Below are positions 1-8,688 of a stretch of 64,000 nucleotides of DNA, piece after piece. The translations under genes were made by a program, and so were the position numbers. The notes under the pieces were generated by a model. It was not told where the DNA came from, did no database searches, and worked only from the letters and a program-made list of their open reading frames with translations. Position 1 is the first letter of the stretch. Every line of letters starts with the position of its first letter. This DNA comes from Bacteroidales bacterium. GTDB lineage: Bacteria; Bacteroidota; Bacteroidia; Bacteroidales; WCHB1-69. The stretch lies in contig JAGCFD010000035.1 of the NCBI GenBank assembly GCA_017650305.1, positions 1-64,000 on the forward strand. The letters are read 5' to 3'.

Positions 1-2102
1 GAGGCGTTAGTAATCATGTACCAACGCGTGGCGTCGGGACCGTATTTGTGGATAATCTCGAACGGATCCACGGCGTTGCCCAAACGTTTGGACATCTTGT
101 TGCCGTTCTTGTCGAGTACCAAACCATTGGAAATCACGGACTTGAAAGCCACGCTGTCGAACAGCATCGTGGCGATGGCGTGCAATGTGAAGAACCAACC
201 GCGCGTTTGATCCACGCCCACCGCGATGAAGTCGGCGGGGAAGTTGGTCTTGAAGAACTCCTTGTTCTCGAACGGGTAGTGCAACTGGCTGTACGGCATG
301 GAGCCGGAGTCGAACCATACGTCGATGAGGTCGCTCTCGCGATACATCTTCTGACCCGTCGGAGAAACAAGCACGATGGTATCAACGTAGGGCTTGTGCA
401 GGTCGATGTTGTTGTCGTAATTTTCCTGCGACATATCGCCCACTTTGAAGTTCTTATAAGGATTCTCTGTCATGAAACCAGCCTTGATGGACTTGTCGAT
501 TTCGGCCATCAGCTGCTCGATGGAGCCGATGCAGATTTGCTCTTTCTTGTCCTCGGTGGTCCAGATGGGCAGCGGCACGCCCCAGAAGCGGGAGCGGGAG
601 AGGTTCCAATCGACGAGGTTCTCGAGCCAGTTGCCAAAACGGCCGGAGCCGGTGGCGGCAGGCTTCCATTTGATGGTCTTGTTCAGCTCCATCATACGCT
701 CTTTGTAGGCCGTGGTCTTGATGAACCAGGAGTCGAGCGGATAGTAGAGCACGGGCTTGTCGGTGCGCCAGCAGTGCGGGTAGTTGTGGGTGTGCTTCTC
801 GCTCTTGAAAAGCTTGCCCTGCTCTTTCAGCATCACCACGATGTCCACGTCCAGGGATTTGTCCTTCTCCGTCTTGGTGGGGTCGTAGGCGTTTTTCACG
901 AACTGGCCGGCGTAAGGACGGTAGGCCTCCACGTCCATACAGTTTTGGACAAATTCGGGGTCGAGGTCCTCAATGCGGTAGAACTTGCCGGTGCGATCGA
1001 CCATCGGCTGGCGGATGCCGTCCTTGTCAATCATCACGAGCGGCGGGATACCGGCGGCGGCGGCCACGCGCTTGTCGTCGGCACCGAAGGTCGGGGCGAT
1101 GTGGACGATACCGGTACCGTCCTCCGTGGTGACATAGTCGCCGGGGATGATGCGGAAGGCACCCTCGCCGGGGTTCACCCACGGGATGAGCTGCTCGTAG
1201 GAGATGCCCACGAGGTCTTTGCCCTTGAACTCCTTCACAACCTCCGGGGCCTCCTTGAACATCGTGGAAACCAACGCTTTGGCCATCAGGATATAGCAAG
1301 GTTGTTCCGTGTAAGGATGCACGGTTTTCAGCAGCACATAGTCGATGTTCGGACCCACGCACAACGCTGTGTTGCTCGGCAGTGTCCACGGGGTGGTCGT
1401 CCACGCAATGGCGTAATTCGGCAATTCCTCATCAGCACCCAACTCTTTGCTGCTCACTTTCAACTTGAACAGTGCGACACAGGTGAGATCCTTCACATCG
1501 CGATAGCAGCCGGGCAGGTTGAGCTCGTGGGAGCTGAGGCCGGTGCCGGCGGCGGGAGAGTAGGGCTGGATGGAGTAGCCCTTATAGAGCAGCCCTTTTT
1601 TGTAAAGCTCTGACAGTAAATACCATACGGTTTCAATATACTTGTTGTCGAAGGTGATGTAGGGGTGCTCGAGATCGACCCAGTAGCCCATCTCGCGGGT
1701 GAGGTCGTCCCATTTGTCCTTGAATTTCATCACCTCGCGGCGGCAGGCCTTGTTGTAGTCCTCCACGGAGATCTTCTTGCCGATGTCCTCCTTGGTGATG
1801 CCGAGGGTTTTCTCCACGCCGAGCTCCACGGGCAGTCCGTGCGTGTCCCAGCCGCCTTTGCGGCCGACGTACTTGCCGGTGAGGGTCTGGTAGCGGCAGA
1901 CGATGTCCTTGATGGTGCGGGCCATCACGTGGTGGATGCCGGGCATACCGTTGGCGGACGGCGGTCCCTCAAAGAAAACGAAACTTTTGTGTCCCTCGCG
2001 GGTCGATAGACTCTTGGCGAAGATGTCATTGTCTTCCCAATATTTACGCATCTCTTCCCCTAAACTCGGAAGATTAAGACCTTTGTATTCAGTATATTTC
2101 AT
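1..2102 (-). CDS. ileS: Isoleucyl-tRNA synthetase, C-terminal part missing
   Basis: Charges tRNA-Ile with isoleucine in the cytoplasm. The frame opens with MKYTEYKGLNLPSLGEEMRK and carries the class I signature HIGH-like block (PGIHHVMAR, near 1918-1947) and the KMSKR loop (positions 84-98), so the catalytic Rossmann fold and the CP1 editing region between them are present. About 700 codons are inside the window; bacterial/eukaryotic-type IleRS of this group usually exceeds 1,000 residues, so the anticodon-binding C-terminus lies left of position 1. The start ATG was chosen because it is the first in-frame Met after the promoter-like box at 2130-2138. High G+C third positions match its neighbours. 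Confidence 0.96.
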   Translation of the reverse strand, partial: MKYTEYKGLNLPSLGEEMRKYWEDNDIFAKSLSTREGHKSFVFFEGPPSANGMPGIHHVMARTIKDIVCRYQTLTGKYVGRKGGWDTHGLPVELGVEKTLGITKEDIGKKISVEDYNKACRREVMKFKDKWDDLTREMGYWVDLEHPYITFDNKYIETVWYLLSELYKKGLLYKGYSIQPYSPAAGTGLSSHELNLPGCYRDVKDLTCVALFKLKVSSKELGADEELPNYAIAWTTTPWTLPSNTALCVGPNIDYVLLKTVHPYTEQPCYILMAKALVSTMFKEAPEVVKEFKGKDLVGISYEQLIPWVNPGEGAFRIIPGDYVTTEDGTGIVHIAPTFGADDKRVAAAAGIPPLVMIDKDGIRQPMVDRTGKFYRIEDLDPEFVQNCMDVEAYRPYAGQFVKNAYDPTKTEKDKSLDVDIVVMLKEQGKLFKSEKHTHNYPHCWRTDKPVLYYPLDSWFIKTTAYKERMMELNKTIKWKPAATGSGRFGNWLENLVDWNLSRSRFWGVPLPIWTTEDKKEQICIGSIEQLMAEIDKSIKAGFMTENPYKNFKVGDMSQENYDNNIDLHKPYVDTIVLVSPTGQKMYRESDLIDVWFDSGSMPYSQLHYPFENKEFFKTNFPADFIAVGVDQTRGWFFTLHAIATMLFDSVAFKSVISNGLVLDKNGNKMSKRLGNAVDPFEIIHKYGPDATRWYMITNA

Positions 2103-2129
2103 CGAAGTATAGATTTTTCTAAAAAACTT

Positions 2130-2138
2130 GCAAAGATA
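2130..2138 (-). promoter_or_regulatory. Bacteroidota -7 box upstream of ileS
   Basis: Reads TATCTTTGC on the minus strand, matching the TAnnTTTG -7 element of the Bacteroidota primary sigma factor. It lies 28 bp before the ileS ATG. No clear TTG -33 element was seen. Confidence 0.6.
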
Positions 2139-2223
2139 CAATTTTTTTGTGTTCAGTAAATGATGAATTATGATTGGTTTGGGGGTTCACCGCGTGCAGG
2201 ATAATCGCCACTATGCCGATTTG

Positions 2224-3108
2224 TCACTCCCTGTCGGACGAAATCAGTATCTCCTCCGCCCCCATTTCCATCCTGTTGAATGCAAACAGCCTCTTCCCCA
2301 GGTCTTTGAGTGATGCGCCGAGGTGATACACTGTGTCATCGATGATGATGAAACGGTCGTGATAACGGTCGCATTCCCTTACAGTTATGGGCGGATACTG
2401 ACGGTTGTGCCGCTCAAGGTCCAAAGATAGCGTTTCTGTAATACGTCGCGTGATAATCTCCGCCGTTATGCCATCTCCTCGTTTCGCCAACATCAGGAGC
2501 ACCGAATCGTCGATGTAGTTGTCAATGAGGATGATTCGTCTTTTTGCGGAACGAATCAGGTCGGAGACGAAGGTGTATGCGTCGAAGATTTGGCCGTCGA
2601 AGAAAATGCCCTCTTTTGGCGGCAGGGCGGTTTGCACGAAAAACCCTATTTGCTCTTCGGTTTTGCTGACACGCTTTTCCAATCGTTCAATCCGTCGGTT
2701 GACAGCATAACCGCGAAGAAGGTATTCTTTCAGTACGGAGTTCGCCCATTGGCGGAAGCGTGTCCCTTGGATGCTTTTCACGCGATACCCGATCGATATT
2801 ATAACGTCCAAATTATAGTATTCGATATTTCGCAAAACCTGTCGCCCATTCTCAATCTGAACCGTTGCAAAATTTGCAACAGTTGCCTCTCGTTGTAATT
2901 CCCCCTCATTATAAATGTTACGTAAATGTCTTGATATGACCGACTTGTCTCTTCCAAATAAATCTTTCATCTGATTAAGATTCAACCACACCGTATTCTC
3001 CTCCATCCGTACTTCCAACCTAATGCTGCTGTCGGGCTGGTAGAGGATGATTTCGCCAGTGTTCGTGGTGGGTTGACCGCTTTCTGTCATTATCTCATTT
3101 TGCTTCAT
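2224..3108 (-). CDS. RhuM-family protein with C-terminal PLD-like half
   Basis: Residues 20-140 match the RhuM 'virulence protein' family (VWLNLNQMKDLFGRDKSVIS; REATVANFATVQ; IEYYNLDVIISIGYRVKS; FRQWANSVLKEYL), a DNA-binding-like domain common on bacterial islands whose biochemical role is poorly known. The C-terminal half contains HDRFIIID followed six residues later by GASLKDLG. This has the spacing of the phospholipase D HKD motif (HxK-x4-D-x6-GS) with Arg for Lys and GAS for GS. Inference: a nucleic-acid-directed or toxin-like effector fold; activity cannot be judged from sequence alone. It stands alone with its own promoter (3140-3171), with no partner gene. Start chosen at the ORF Met, although Met7 is also possible. 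Confidence 0.8.
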   Translation of the reverse strand: MKQNEIMTESGQPTTNTGEIILYQPDSSIRLEVRMEENTVWLNLNQMKDLFGRDKSVISRHLRNIYNEGELQREATVANFATVQIENGRQVLRNIEYYNLDVIISIGYRVKSIQGTRFRQWANSVLKEYLLRGYAVNRRIERLEKRVSKTEEQIGFFVQTALPPKEGIFFDGQIFDAYTFVSDLIRSAKRRIILIDNYIDDSVLLMLAKRGDGITAEIITRRITETLSLDLERHNRQYPPITVRECDRYHDRFIIIDDTVYHLGASLKDLGKRLFAFNRMEMGAEEILISSDRE

Positions 3109-3139
3109 GTGAGATCCCTTTTATTTTAAATTTTCATCT

Positions 3140-3171
3140 GCAAACATACAAAATCATTTCGGGAAAATCAA
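3140..3171 (-). promoter_or_regulatory. Promoter of the RhuM-like gene (-33 and -7)
   Basis: TTG at 3169-3171, a 20-bp spacer, then TATGTTTGC at 3140-3148 on the minus strand. This fits the Bacteroidota TTG-N19-21-TAnnTTTG consensus and ends 31 bp before the start codon. Confidence 0.7.
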
Positions 3172-3426
3172 GGATATAATTAATTTAACTTATTGTGAAT
3201 CAAAATGATAAAAGTGACATTTTTCGTTTGAAAAGTGGTTGTTTCCGGAAAGAAAATGGCAAAGTGCAAGAAATGCACAAAACAGTATCTGGCGATGCCT
3301 CGGATTGCCCGCCTGGAATTTTGGAGGATTTTGCCCGTGAGGGCGCAATTTCTGTTTACTCCAACCTCGCCCCGAGCGGATCACCATCGAGAGCGAAGAG
3401 GTTTTTTCCGCAAATATTGGAACGAT

Positions 3427-3588
3427 TTACTCAATCCATGTGAAACGGAAGTCCGCCACCTTCCATTCCCCGTCCTGCTTTTCCCAAACGACTTCACCGC
3501 CTTCATACACGATCCGGAACATCGCCAATGCGCGGTTAATTTGATAGGAAACGTGACGGACGCTCCCGCTTAAATGGTTAGCTCGATG
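3427..3588 (-). pseudogene. Orphan C-terminal coding remnant
   Basis: Fifty-three open codons ending at a TAA (3427-3429) translate to a sequence with normal protein composition, including QINRALAMFRIVYEGG and EVVWEKQDGEWKVADFRF. It reads like the last strand-rich segment of a small alpha/beta or SnoaL-like protein. No start codon precedes it. The frame is continuous with the preceding nitroreductase frame but separated by that gene's stop codon (3589-3591). An internal ATG would give only about 31 residues. Best read as the tail of a gene whose front was deleted; stop-codon read-through of the nitroreductase is the less likely alternative. Confidence 0.4.
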
Positions 3589-4230
3589 TTAGAAGAATTG
3601 CACCACCTCATCCAGCGGACGATGTTCGGGTTGCCGAGGCTCGTCTGCTCTGTATCCCAACGAAATGACTGCCATAATCACTTCGTTTTCAGGGATGTTG
3701 AATAAAGAACGAAGGGAATCGGAATCGCGCATGCCCATAATGAGCGTATCGAAGCCCTTGGCTCTGGCTTTGAGGATGAAATAGGCATTGCTGAGGCCAT
3801 TGTCGTAGGCTCCCCAGCCATCGCCTATCTCGTTGGTCTGCTCGCCGCGGAAGAATCCCGACTTGCCTTTTTCGAAGGTTGAGACTATCAGCACGGGAGC
3901 CCCGGCGATGTTTTGCTTGTTGCGCTCGCCCACCAGCTCCTGCACGGCCGCCACCTTCTCAGGACTCATGGCCACATAGTATTTGGAGGGTTGTTGGTTG
4001 GCCCAAGAAGGTGCCTCTTGCGTAGCGATAAGTAATTCTTTTACTTCTTCTTTAGTGATGGTCTTGGAAGGATCGTAACTGCGTACGCTTCTTCTGGTTG
4101 CCAACACCTCATCGAAGGAAACCGAGCCGGAGGTAACTGTTTTGTTTTCGTTTTCTTTGTTTGAGCAGCCAGTGAACATCAAGAGTGCCAGGACTGCCGT
4201 AAATAGCAAGTTCAATTTGTTGTTTTTCAT
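3589..4230 (-). CDS. Lipoprotein nitroreductase-family protein
   Basis: 213 residues. The N-terminus is a lipoprotein signal (hydrophobic run then LMFTGC, Cys22), so the protein is exported and lipidated. The rest is the FMN-dependent nitroreductase fold: RRSVRSYDPSKTIT (phosphate-binding Arg pair), the APSWANQQP segment and a C-terminal GYRADEP block typical of NADH-type nitroreductases. Family members reduce nitro groups, quinones or related electron acceptors; the substrate here is unknown. Export of a flavin enzyme is unusual but recurrent in Bacteroidota. It follows the TldD-like gene by 162 bp on the same strand and may be cotranscribed with it. Confidence 0.85.
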   Translation of the reverse strand: MKNNKLNLLFTAVLALLMFTGCSNKENENKTVTSGSVSFDEVLATRRSVRSYDPSKTITKEEVKELLIATQEAPSWANQQPSKYYVAMSPEKVAAVQELVGERNKQNIAGAPVLIVSTFEKGKSGFFRGEQTNEIGDGWGAYDNGLSNAYFILKARAKGFDTLIMGMRDSDSLRSLFNIPENEVIMAVISLGYRADEPRQPEHRPLDEVVQFF

Positions 4231-4392
4231 TTCTTAGAACCCTAAATCCGTGTCGGGCGCAACGTTTATAGTTGATAGTGATGGATTCTACGATGTCATC
4301 CACTTTCTGCACCATAAGCTCAAATTCTGAAGGGTTTGTTGAAGACAAGTAGATGCTATGATGCTGCATATAGGTAAGATGCATTTGTGAGG

Positions 4393-6879
4393 TTAGTGAT
4401 TTTGGTCAGGGCTTAGCTCCAGATGCTCAAAGAGCAAAGCGTCGGGAAGAATGACACTACAGGGCACCATCAGATACGTTTTCTCCACGCTCGGTACCAT
4501 GAGATTGTAGGCTTTTTTCACCTGGTCGGCAGTAGTCATCCGCTGGAAGTCGCGGTAGGTGACAGGTTGGAGTTTCACATTTTTGACGAGTCTGGTTTTG
4601 CTGTTATGCACGTTGATGCGGTAGACGGTTTGTGAGTCAAAGCCGATGGCCATCTTTGTCACCAGATAGGCGTGGTCATAGCCGGCGGCACGGGCCACGT
4701 CACGCAATCGCTTCAGCAACTTGGCTCTGCTCATGGTGTTTTTGCAACTCATCTCCACCACTCCCGGACCGCAGCAGCTCTCCAGATGGTCCATGTGCAT
4801 GCCCAGGCGTTGATGGCCGTTGCTGTACCCGATCTTGTCCGTCGGTGTACGGTTCGAGAGCAACGTCACTAACTCGCCATGGTTCACCAATTCGACTTTT
4901 TTCTCTACCTCCACCCCTTCAGCATCTACCTCATAACTGCCGATGAGCGAAACGCCTTGGTATTCGGAAATTCTGTCAGTGGCTGTGATGGAGATGCCCG
5001 GATGTACGATACGATGGTCAAGCAGGCGGGACATGTGCGTCTCTGGCGATGGCAACTTGTCGGAGAAGTCATACATGGGATTCCGCTGGGCAATCAGACT
5101 CTCTTCCCCGGTCAGAAATGTCTTGGCGAAGAGTTGGGCGGCGGCGGCTCCGACAAAAAGGACGGGTCCGTCATAGACTTCATTCATCTCAGGTGCTTTG
5201 TCGCGCTCGTCCAGGAACTGTTGTACCTCCTTCATGATCGCGACCAGCGTGTCATGTTTCTTTTCTAACTCGCGGATATCCTTAAAATAGAGATTCAGAA
5301 TTTCCGTCCAATTCTCCAATATGCTCACTTCCACCAGCGTGAAAGGTTGGATGTATTGTAAACCCTGAAGGTCGGTATAGTAAGCGTTTGCCTGATAGTA
5401 GCGGATGTTGACGGCTGATTTCGTGCGGGTTTCACCGATAATCTGCGAAAACTCACAGGCAAAATTCTGCAGCTGAGGCAGGCACTCTTCTTGAATGGGC
5501 CAGGGGTTGAAAACACTTTTGGTCAACGATTCTGACCGGTCGGGGATAGGTTTGCTGCTTGTCTCAGATAGCGACAAGATTTTTTCTTCTTTCAGTTGGA
5601 ATAACAGTAACGATTCTGGATATTCCATCGCCTCCGCTCTCCACAGACGATCATAAAAGTTCATCCGATGATTGTCCAGCGGAAGGGAGTGTCTGTTTTC
5701 CATCTGATAGGAGGTTGGCGTCAGCAACATGTCTATTGAGGAGACAATGTGCATGTTCTCCTGGTTGCGCACGTCACTGCCCACGTCCACCGAGGTCTCC
5801 AGATAACGCTCGTTGAATTCCATTTCCAGCACGGACAATCCCATGGTGGCTTTGGCAGATGCAATATGAGCATCGGTGACCATGTGCCGCAAATTGTATG
5901 GGGGTTCTGCGTTGCCCAGGAGGAGAGAGTCTCTGGAGGCCATCATCATCTCTCGCATCACATCGTTGAGAGAGAAGGACTCGTCATTCTTTACGGACAT
6001 GGATTCTTTCCACCAGTCGTGATAGAGCAGGGAGTCATAGGCTTCCATCTTGCAGGAGGTGATGCAGGAATCTTCCATCGCATACAGATCCCAGATTTTC
6101 TGCCTGAGCAGTTCTTCTTCGAAGATATCATCCGGATTGTCGAATTGGAAGGTCTGGCTTTTATACAGGATGCGGCCGTCATCGGAGAGCATGGTGATGC
6201 GCAACTGGAGATCGGTTCGCACGAAGTTCTTAACCCAATAGGTCTGATGGGAGATGTGGTGGATCCGATCCACACGATAGGTGACATCGGCGCTGCAGTC
6301 CATAACATGAGGGACTTCGGAAAGGATGCCGGTGCAGCGTCGGAGTTTGTTGATCAGCTGTTCCTTCTCAAAGGAGCTGTTCTGGACAGGGGGCTCGTAT
6401 TCGGGCTCATCCACATGCAGGTCGGAGGAAGGATAATGATAATGAGGCTTTAGTTTTAAGACGCTGTTGTTGCGACAGTCGCGAACGGCTTTGGTATATG
6501 CTTGTTGAGAGCCTTCCTGCAGAATGCGGTGCAATGTCGTCATGTCGTTTTCAAGAGGCAGTTCCGTGTGATATTCGGCTATTCCGGTGTGCTCGGTTTC
6601 CTGTCGATATACGGACATGCTAATGTGGGCGTTCCGATGCCGGTAGTGCATATTGTCGAAAAGACTGCCATTGGATACCAAAACATGGTCGGTGGTCAGA
6701 TCTTCCACGTGAAAGACATGATCCCTGATGGGGAAAGTCCTGTTGGCCACACTGCCTCCCGTGAGGACAATCTCCTTGTATAGAATCTGGTATAGAGAAT
6801 CATCCTGTACTCCAGTCTGTGCATAGCCGGACAGGGTGCAGGTCAGGAGGAGCAGGACGAGGAGGCGCAGGTTTTTCAT
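4393..6879 (-). CDS. Secreted TldD/PmbA-like protein of unknown function
   Basis: 828 residues with a cleavable signal peptide (MKNLRLLVLLLLTCTLSGYA). The C-terminal 258 residues match the TldD/PmbA (peptidase U62) C-domain: GPVLFVGAAAAQLF (571 onward), a DAEG block followed by LVNHGELVTLLSNR, then SNGHQRLG. Cytoplasmic TldD/TldE form a zinc protease that trims peptides such as microcins and inactivates CcdA. No HExxxH zinc motif was found here, so this subunit resembles the non-metal PmbA/TldE type or is inactive. The N-terminal 550 residues are not recognised. The gene starts 4 bp after purA ends, so it is probably cotranscribed with purA. The periplasmic location sets it apart from canonical TldD/E. 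Confidence 0.72.
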   Translation of the reverse strand: MKNLRLLVLLLLTCTLSGYAQTGVQDDSLYQILYKEIVLTGGSVANRTFPIRDHVFHVEDLTTDHVLVSNGSLFDNMHYRHRNAHISMSVYRQETEHTGIAEYHTELPLENDMTTLHRILQEGSQQAYTKAVRDCRNNSVLKLKPHYHYPSSDLHVDEPEYEPPVQNSSFEKEQLINKLRRCTGILSEVPHVMDCSADVTYRVDRIHHISHQTYWVKNFVRTDLQLRITMLSDDGRILYKSQTFQFDNPDDIFEEELLRQKIWDLYAMEDSCITSCKMEAYDSLLYHDWWKESMSVKNDESFSLNDVMREMMMASRDSLLLGNAEPPYNLRHMVTDAHIASAKATMGLSVLEMEFNERYLETSVDVGSDVRNQENMHIVSSIDMLLTPTSYQMENRHSLPLDNHRMNFYDRLWRAEAMEYPESLLLFQLKEEKILSLSETSSKPIPDRSESLTKSVFNPWPIQEECLPQLQNFACEFSQIIGETRTKSAVNIRYYQANAYYTDLQGLQYIQPFTLVEVSILENWTEILNLYFKDIRELEKKHDTLVAIMKEVQQFLDERDKAPEMNEVYDGPVLFVGAAAAQLFAKTFLTGEESLIAQRNPMYDFSDKLPSPETHMSRLLDHRIVHPGISITATDRISEYQGVSLIGSYEVDAEGVEVEKKVELVNHGELVTLLSNRTPTDKIGYSNGHQRLGMHMDHLESCCGPGVVEMSCKNTMSRAKLLKRLRDVARAAGYDHAYLVTKMAIGFDSQTVYRINVHNSKTRLVKNVKLQPVTYRDFQRMTTADQVKKAYNLMVPSVEKTYLMVPCSVILPDALLFEHLELSPDQNH

Positions 6880-6883
6880 GACC

Positions 6884-8155
6884 TTAGTCTCTGAAGATGG
6901 TGGCTTTGCGGTCGGGGCCGACGGAGACGAGGGAGACCTTGACGCCGGTGAACTCTTCTATGTAGCGGATATAGTCTTTAAAGGTCTGGGGCAGTTCGTC
7001 ATAGCTTTGGCAGTGGCTGATATCCTCTTTCCAGCCGGGGAGGGCGGTATAGACGGGTTCGATGGTGACGTCATTCTCGGTAGGCATGCGGGTGGTCAGC
7101 TCGCCGTTGACCTTGTAGGCGGTGCAGACGTTGATGGTGTCGAAGTCGGACATCACGTCGGCTTTGGTGAGGGCGATGTCGGTGACGCCGTTGATCATGA
7201 GGGCGTACTTGAGGGCGATGAGGTCGAGCCATCCGCAGCGGCGTGGGCGGCCGGTGGTGGCGCCGAACTCGTTGCCGATGGTGCGCAGTCTCTCGCCGGT
7301 CTCATCGAAGAGCTCGGTCGGGAAGGGGCCGCTGCCCACGCGGGTGCAGTAGGCCTTCACGATGCCGATGACCTTGCCGGCGAAGTGCGGGTCGAGACCC
7401 AGGCCGGTGAAGGCGCCGGCAGCGATGGTGTTGGAGGAGGTGACGAACGGGTAGGCGCCGAACTCCAGGTCGAGCAGGGTGCCCTGTGCGCCTTCTGCCA
7501 GCACGCGACGGCCCTCCTGCAGGTACTCGTACAGCACATACTCGCTGTCGATGGCCTGGAACTGGCGCAGTGTGGCCAACGACTGCTTCCAGCGGGTCTC
7601 CAACTCGGGCAGCGTCTCGCTGAAGTCGTAGTGATACTGGCGCAGCTGCTCCTTGTGCTGGCTCAGCAAATGCTGGTATTTCTCTTCAAAATTGGCCGAG
7701 TAGAGGTCGCAGACGCGCAGACCGGAGCGGGCGGTCTTGTCGGTGTAGGTCGGTCCGATGCCCTTGAGGGTGGAGCCGATCTTGCCGGCGCCCTTCTTGG
7801 CCTCTTGGGCGGCATCCAGCAGCCGGTGCGTTGGCATGATGAGGTGCGCCTTCTTGGAGATGAGCAGGTTGTCGGTGGGGGTCAGGCCCATCTTGACCAA
7901 CGCCTGGATCTCCTCTTCAAAGGTGATGGGATCGATGACGACACCGTTGCCTATGATGTTGGTCTTCTCTTTATGAAAGATGCCCGAAGGGATGATGTAC
8001 AATACGTGACGGATGCCGTTGAACTCCAACGAGTGTCCGGCGTTGGGACCACCCTGGAAACGGGCTACCACGTCATAATCCGGTGTGACGACGTCCACAA
8101 TCTTTCCTTTTCCTTCGTCACCCCATTGCAATCCGAGCAGAATATCTATCTTCAT
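6884..8155 (-). CDS. purA: Adenylosuccinate synthetase
   Basis: Converts IMP, GTP and aspartate to adenylosuccinate in AMP synthesis. 423 residues, the usual length. The N-terminal GLQWGDEGKGKIVD is the GTP-binding P-loop with the catalytic Asp, followed by GGPNAGHS (catalytic His). GIGPTYTDK and the C-terminal GPDRKATI block are also in place. It has its own -7 box at 8240-8248 and is followed 4 bp later by the TldD-like gene. Confidence 0.98.
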   Translation of the reverse strand: MKIDILLGLQWGDEGKGKIVDVVTPDYDVVARFQGGPNAGHSLEFNGIRHVLYIIPSGIFHKEKTNIIGNGVVIDPITFEEEIQALVKMGLTPTDNLLISKKAHLIMPTHRLLDAAQEAKKGAGKIGSTLKGIGPTYTDKTARSGLRVCDLYSANFEEKYQHLLSQHKEQLRQYHYDFSETLPELETRWKQSLATLRQFQAIDSEYVLYEYLQEGRRVLAEGAQGTLLDLEFGAYPFVTSSNTIAAGAFTGLGLDPHFAGKVIGIVKAYCTRVGSGPFPTELFDETGERLRTIGNEFGATTGRPRRCGWLDLIALKYALMINGVTDIALTKADVMSDFDTINVCTAYKVNGELTTRMPTENDVTIEPVYTALPGWKEDISHCQSYDELPQTFKDYIRYIEEFTGVKVSLVSVGPDRKATIFRD

Positions 8156-8239
8156 TATCGTTGTTGTTTATAGTTTTTTCTAATATGATCAAGTGGCAGA
8201 AAACTCCGGATCGTTCAGCAGAACCGGAAGTTTGCAGCC

Positions 8240-8248
8240 GCAAAAATA
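8240..8248 (-). promoter_or_regulatory. -7 box upstream of purA
   Basis: TATTTTTGC on the minus strand, 84 bp before the purA start, so a long leader of about 80 nt is implied. No clear -33 element was identified. Confidence 0.5.
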
Positions 8249-8282
8249 ATAAAAAGATGACATTTCCGGCAGGAACGTCATC

Positions 8283-8684
8283 CTACGCTTTCTGTTCCCC
8301 CTCTTGGTTCAATGAGTCGGCGTTCTGCTGGATCTCCTGTTTGAGGGCTCTGATCTCCTCCAGCTGTTTGTCGCGTCTCTTGCGCAGTTTGGAAACCTCT
8401 TTCTCTGCATGAGTACGAGTCCATTTGAAGGCTATCAAGTAGTGGAAGATGATGGCGATGAGCCAGAGCAGGGAGAGGCACAGGCATACTTTGAGCAAGC
8501 CCCCGGTTAGTTCTGGCCTGAATGCGTTGTTGAGCAAATACCAGAGGATCCAGATGATGGCGGCAGACAAGATGAAGATGCTCAGGTGAATGAAAAAGGC
8601 ACGGCGTGTGTTGGCGGTCTTGGTGATTTGTACCTCTTCTTCGGTGTTGGCGATTTCTTTTTGGATATCAGTATTATCTTCCAT
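8283..8684 (-). CDS. 2TM-domain small membrane protein
   Basis: 133 residues. Two hydrophobic helices (about residues 29-51, beginning AFFIHLSIFILSAAIIW, and 64-86, around LLKVCLCLSLLWLIAIIFHY) are followed by a positively charged coiled-coil-like tail rich in K, R and E. This is the architecture of the '2TM domain' family of small Bacteroidota membrane proteins, whose function is unknown. It begins 4 bp after pyrH, so it is translated from the pyrH transcript. Confidence 0.75.
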   Translation of the reverse strand: MEDNTDIQKEIANTEEEVQITKTANTRRAFFIHLSIFILSAAIIWILWYLLNNAFRPELTGGLLKVCLCLSLLWLIAIIFHYLIAFKWTRTHAEKEVSKLRKRRDKQLEEIRALKQEIQQNADSLNQEGEQKA

Positions 8685-8688
8685 AATA

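Larger units (their letters stand above)
3109..3588. other. 480-bp interval without an intact gene
   Basis: Holds the promoter at 3140-3171, an AT-rich stretch to about 3240, and a degraded coding remnant at 3427-3588. Reading frames on the plus strand between 3195 and 3573 (82 and 112 codons) show no recognisable protein pattern and are not called. Confidence 0.5.

Noticed and set aside
48-1613. 521-codon plus-strand open frame opposite ileS
   Set aside because: It is the mirror of the ileS frame: codon choice with G/C at third positions leaves the antisense frame open. Its translation lacks any family pattern and is rich in V, H, G and L as expected of a shadow.
3195-3573. Two plus-strand frames (82 and 112 codons) after the RhuM-like gene
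   Set aside because: No recognisable domain, and the second is opposite the better supported remnant at 3427-3588.
4109-4384. 91-codon minus-strand frame between the TldD-like gene and the nitroreductase
   Set aside because: Its first 50 codons lie in the gap and look somewhat protein-like (FELMVQKVDDIVESITI), but the rest overlaps the nitroreductase signal-peptide region in another frame and no family was recognised. Possibly a frameshifted remnant.
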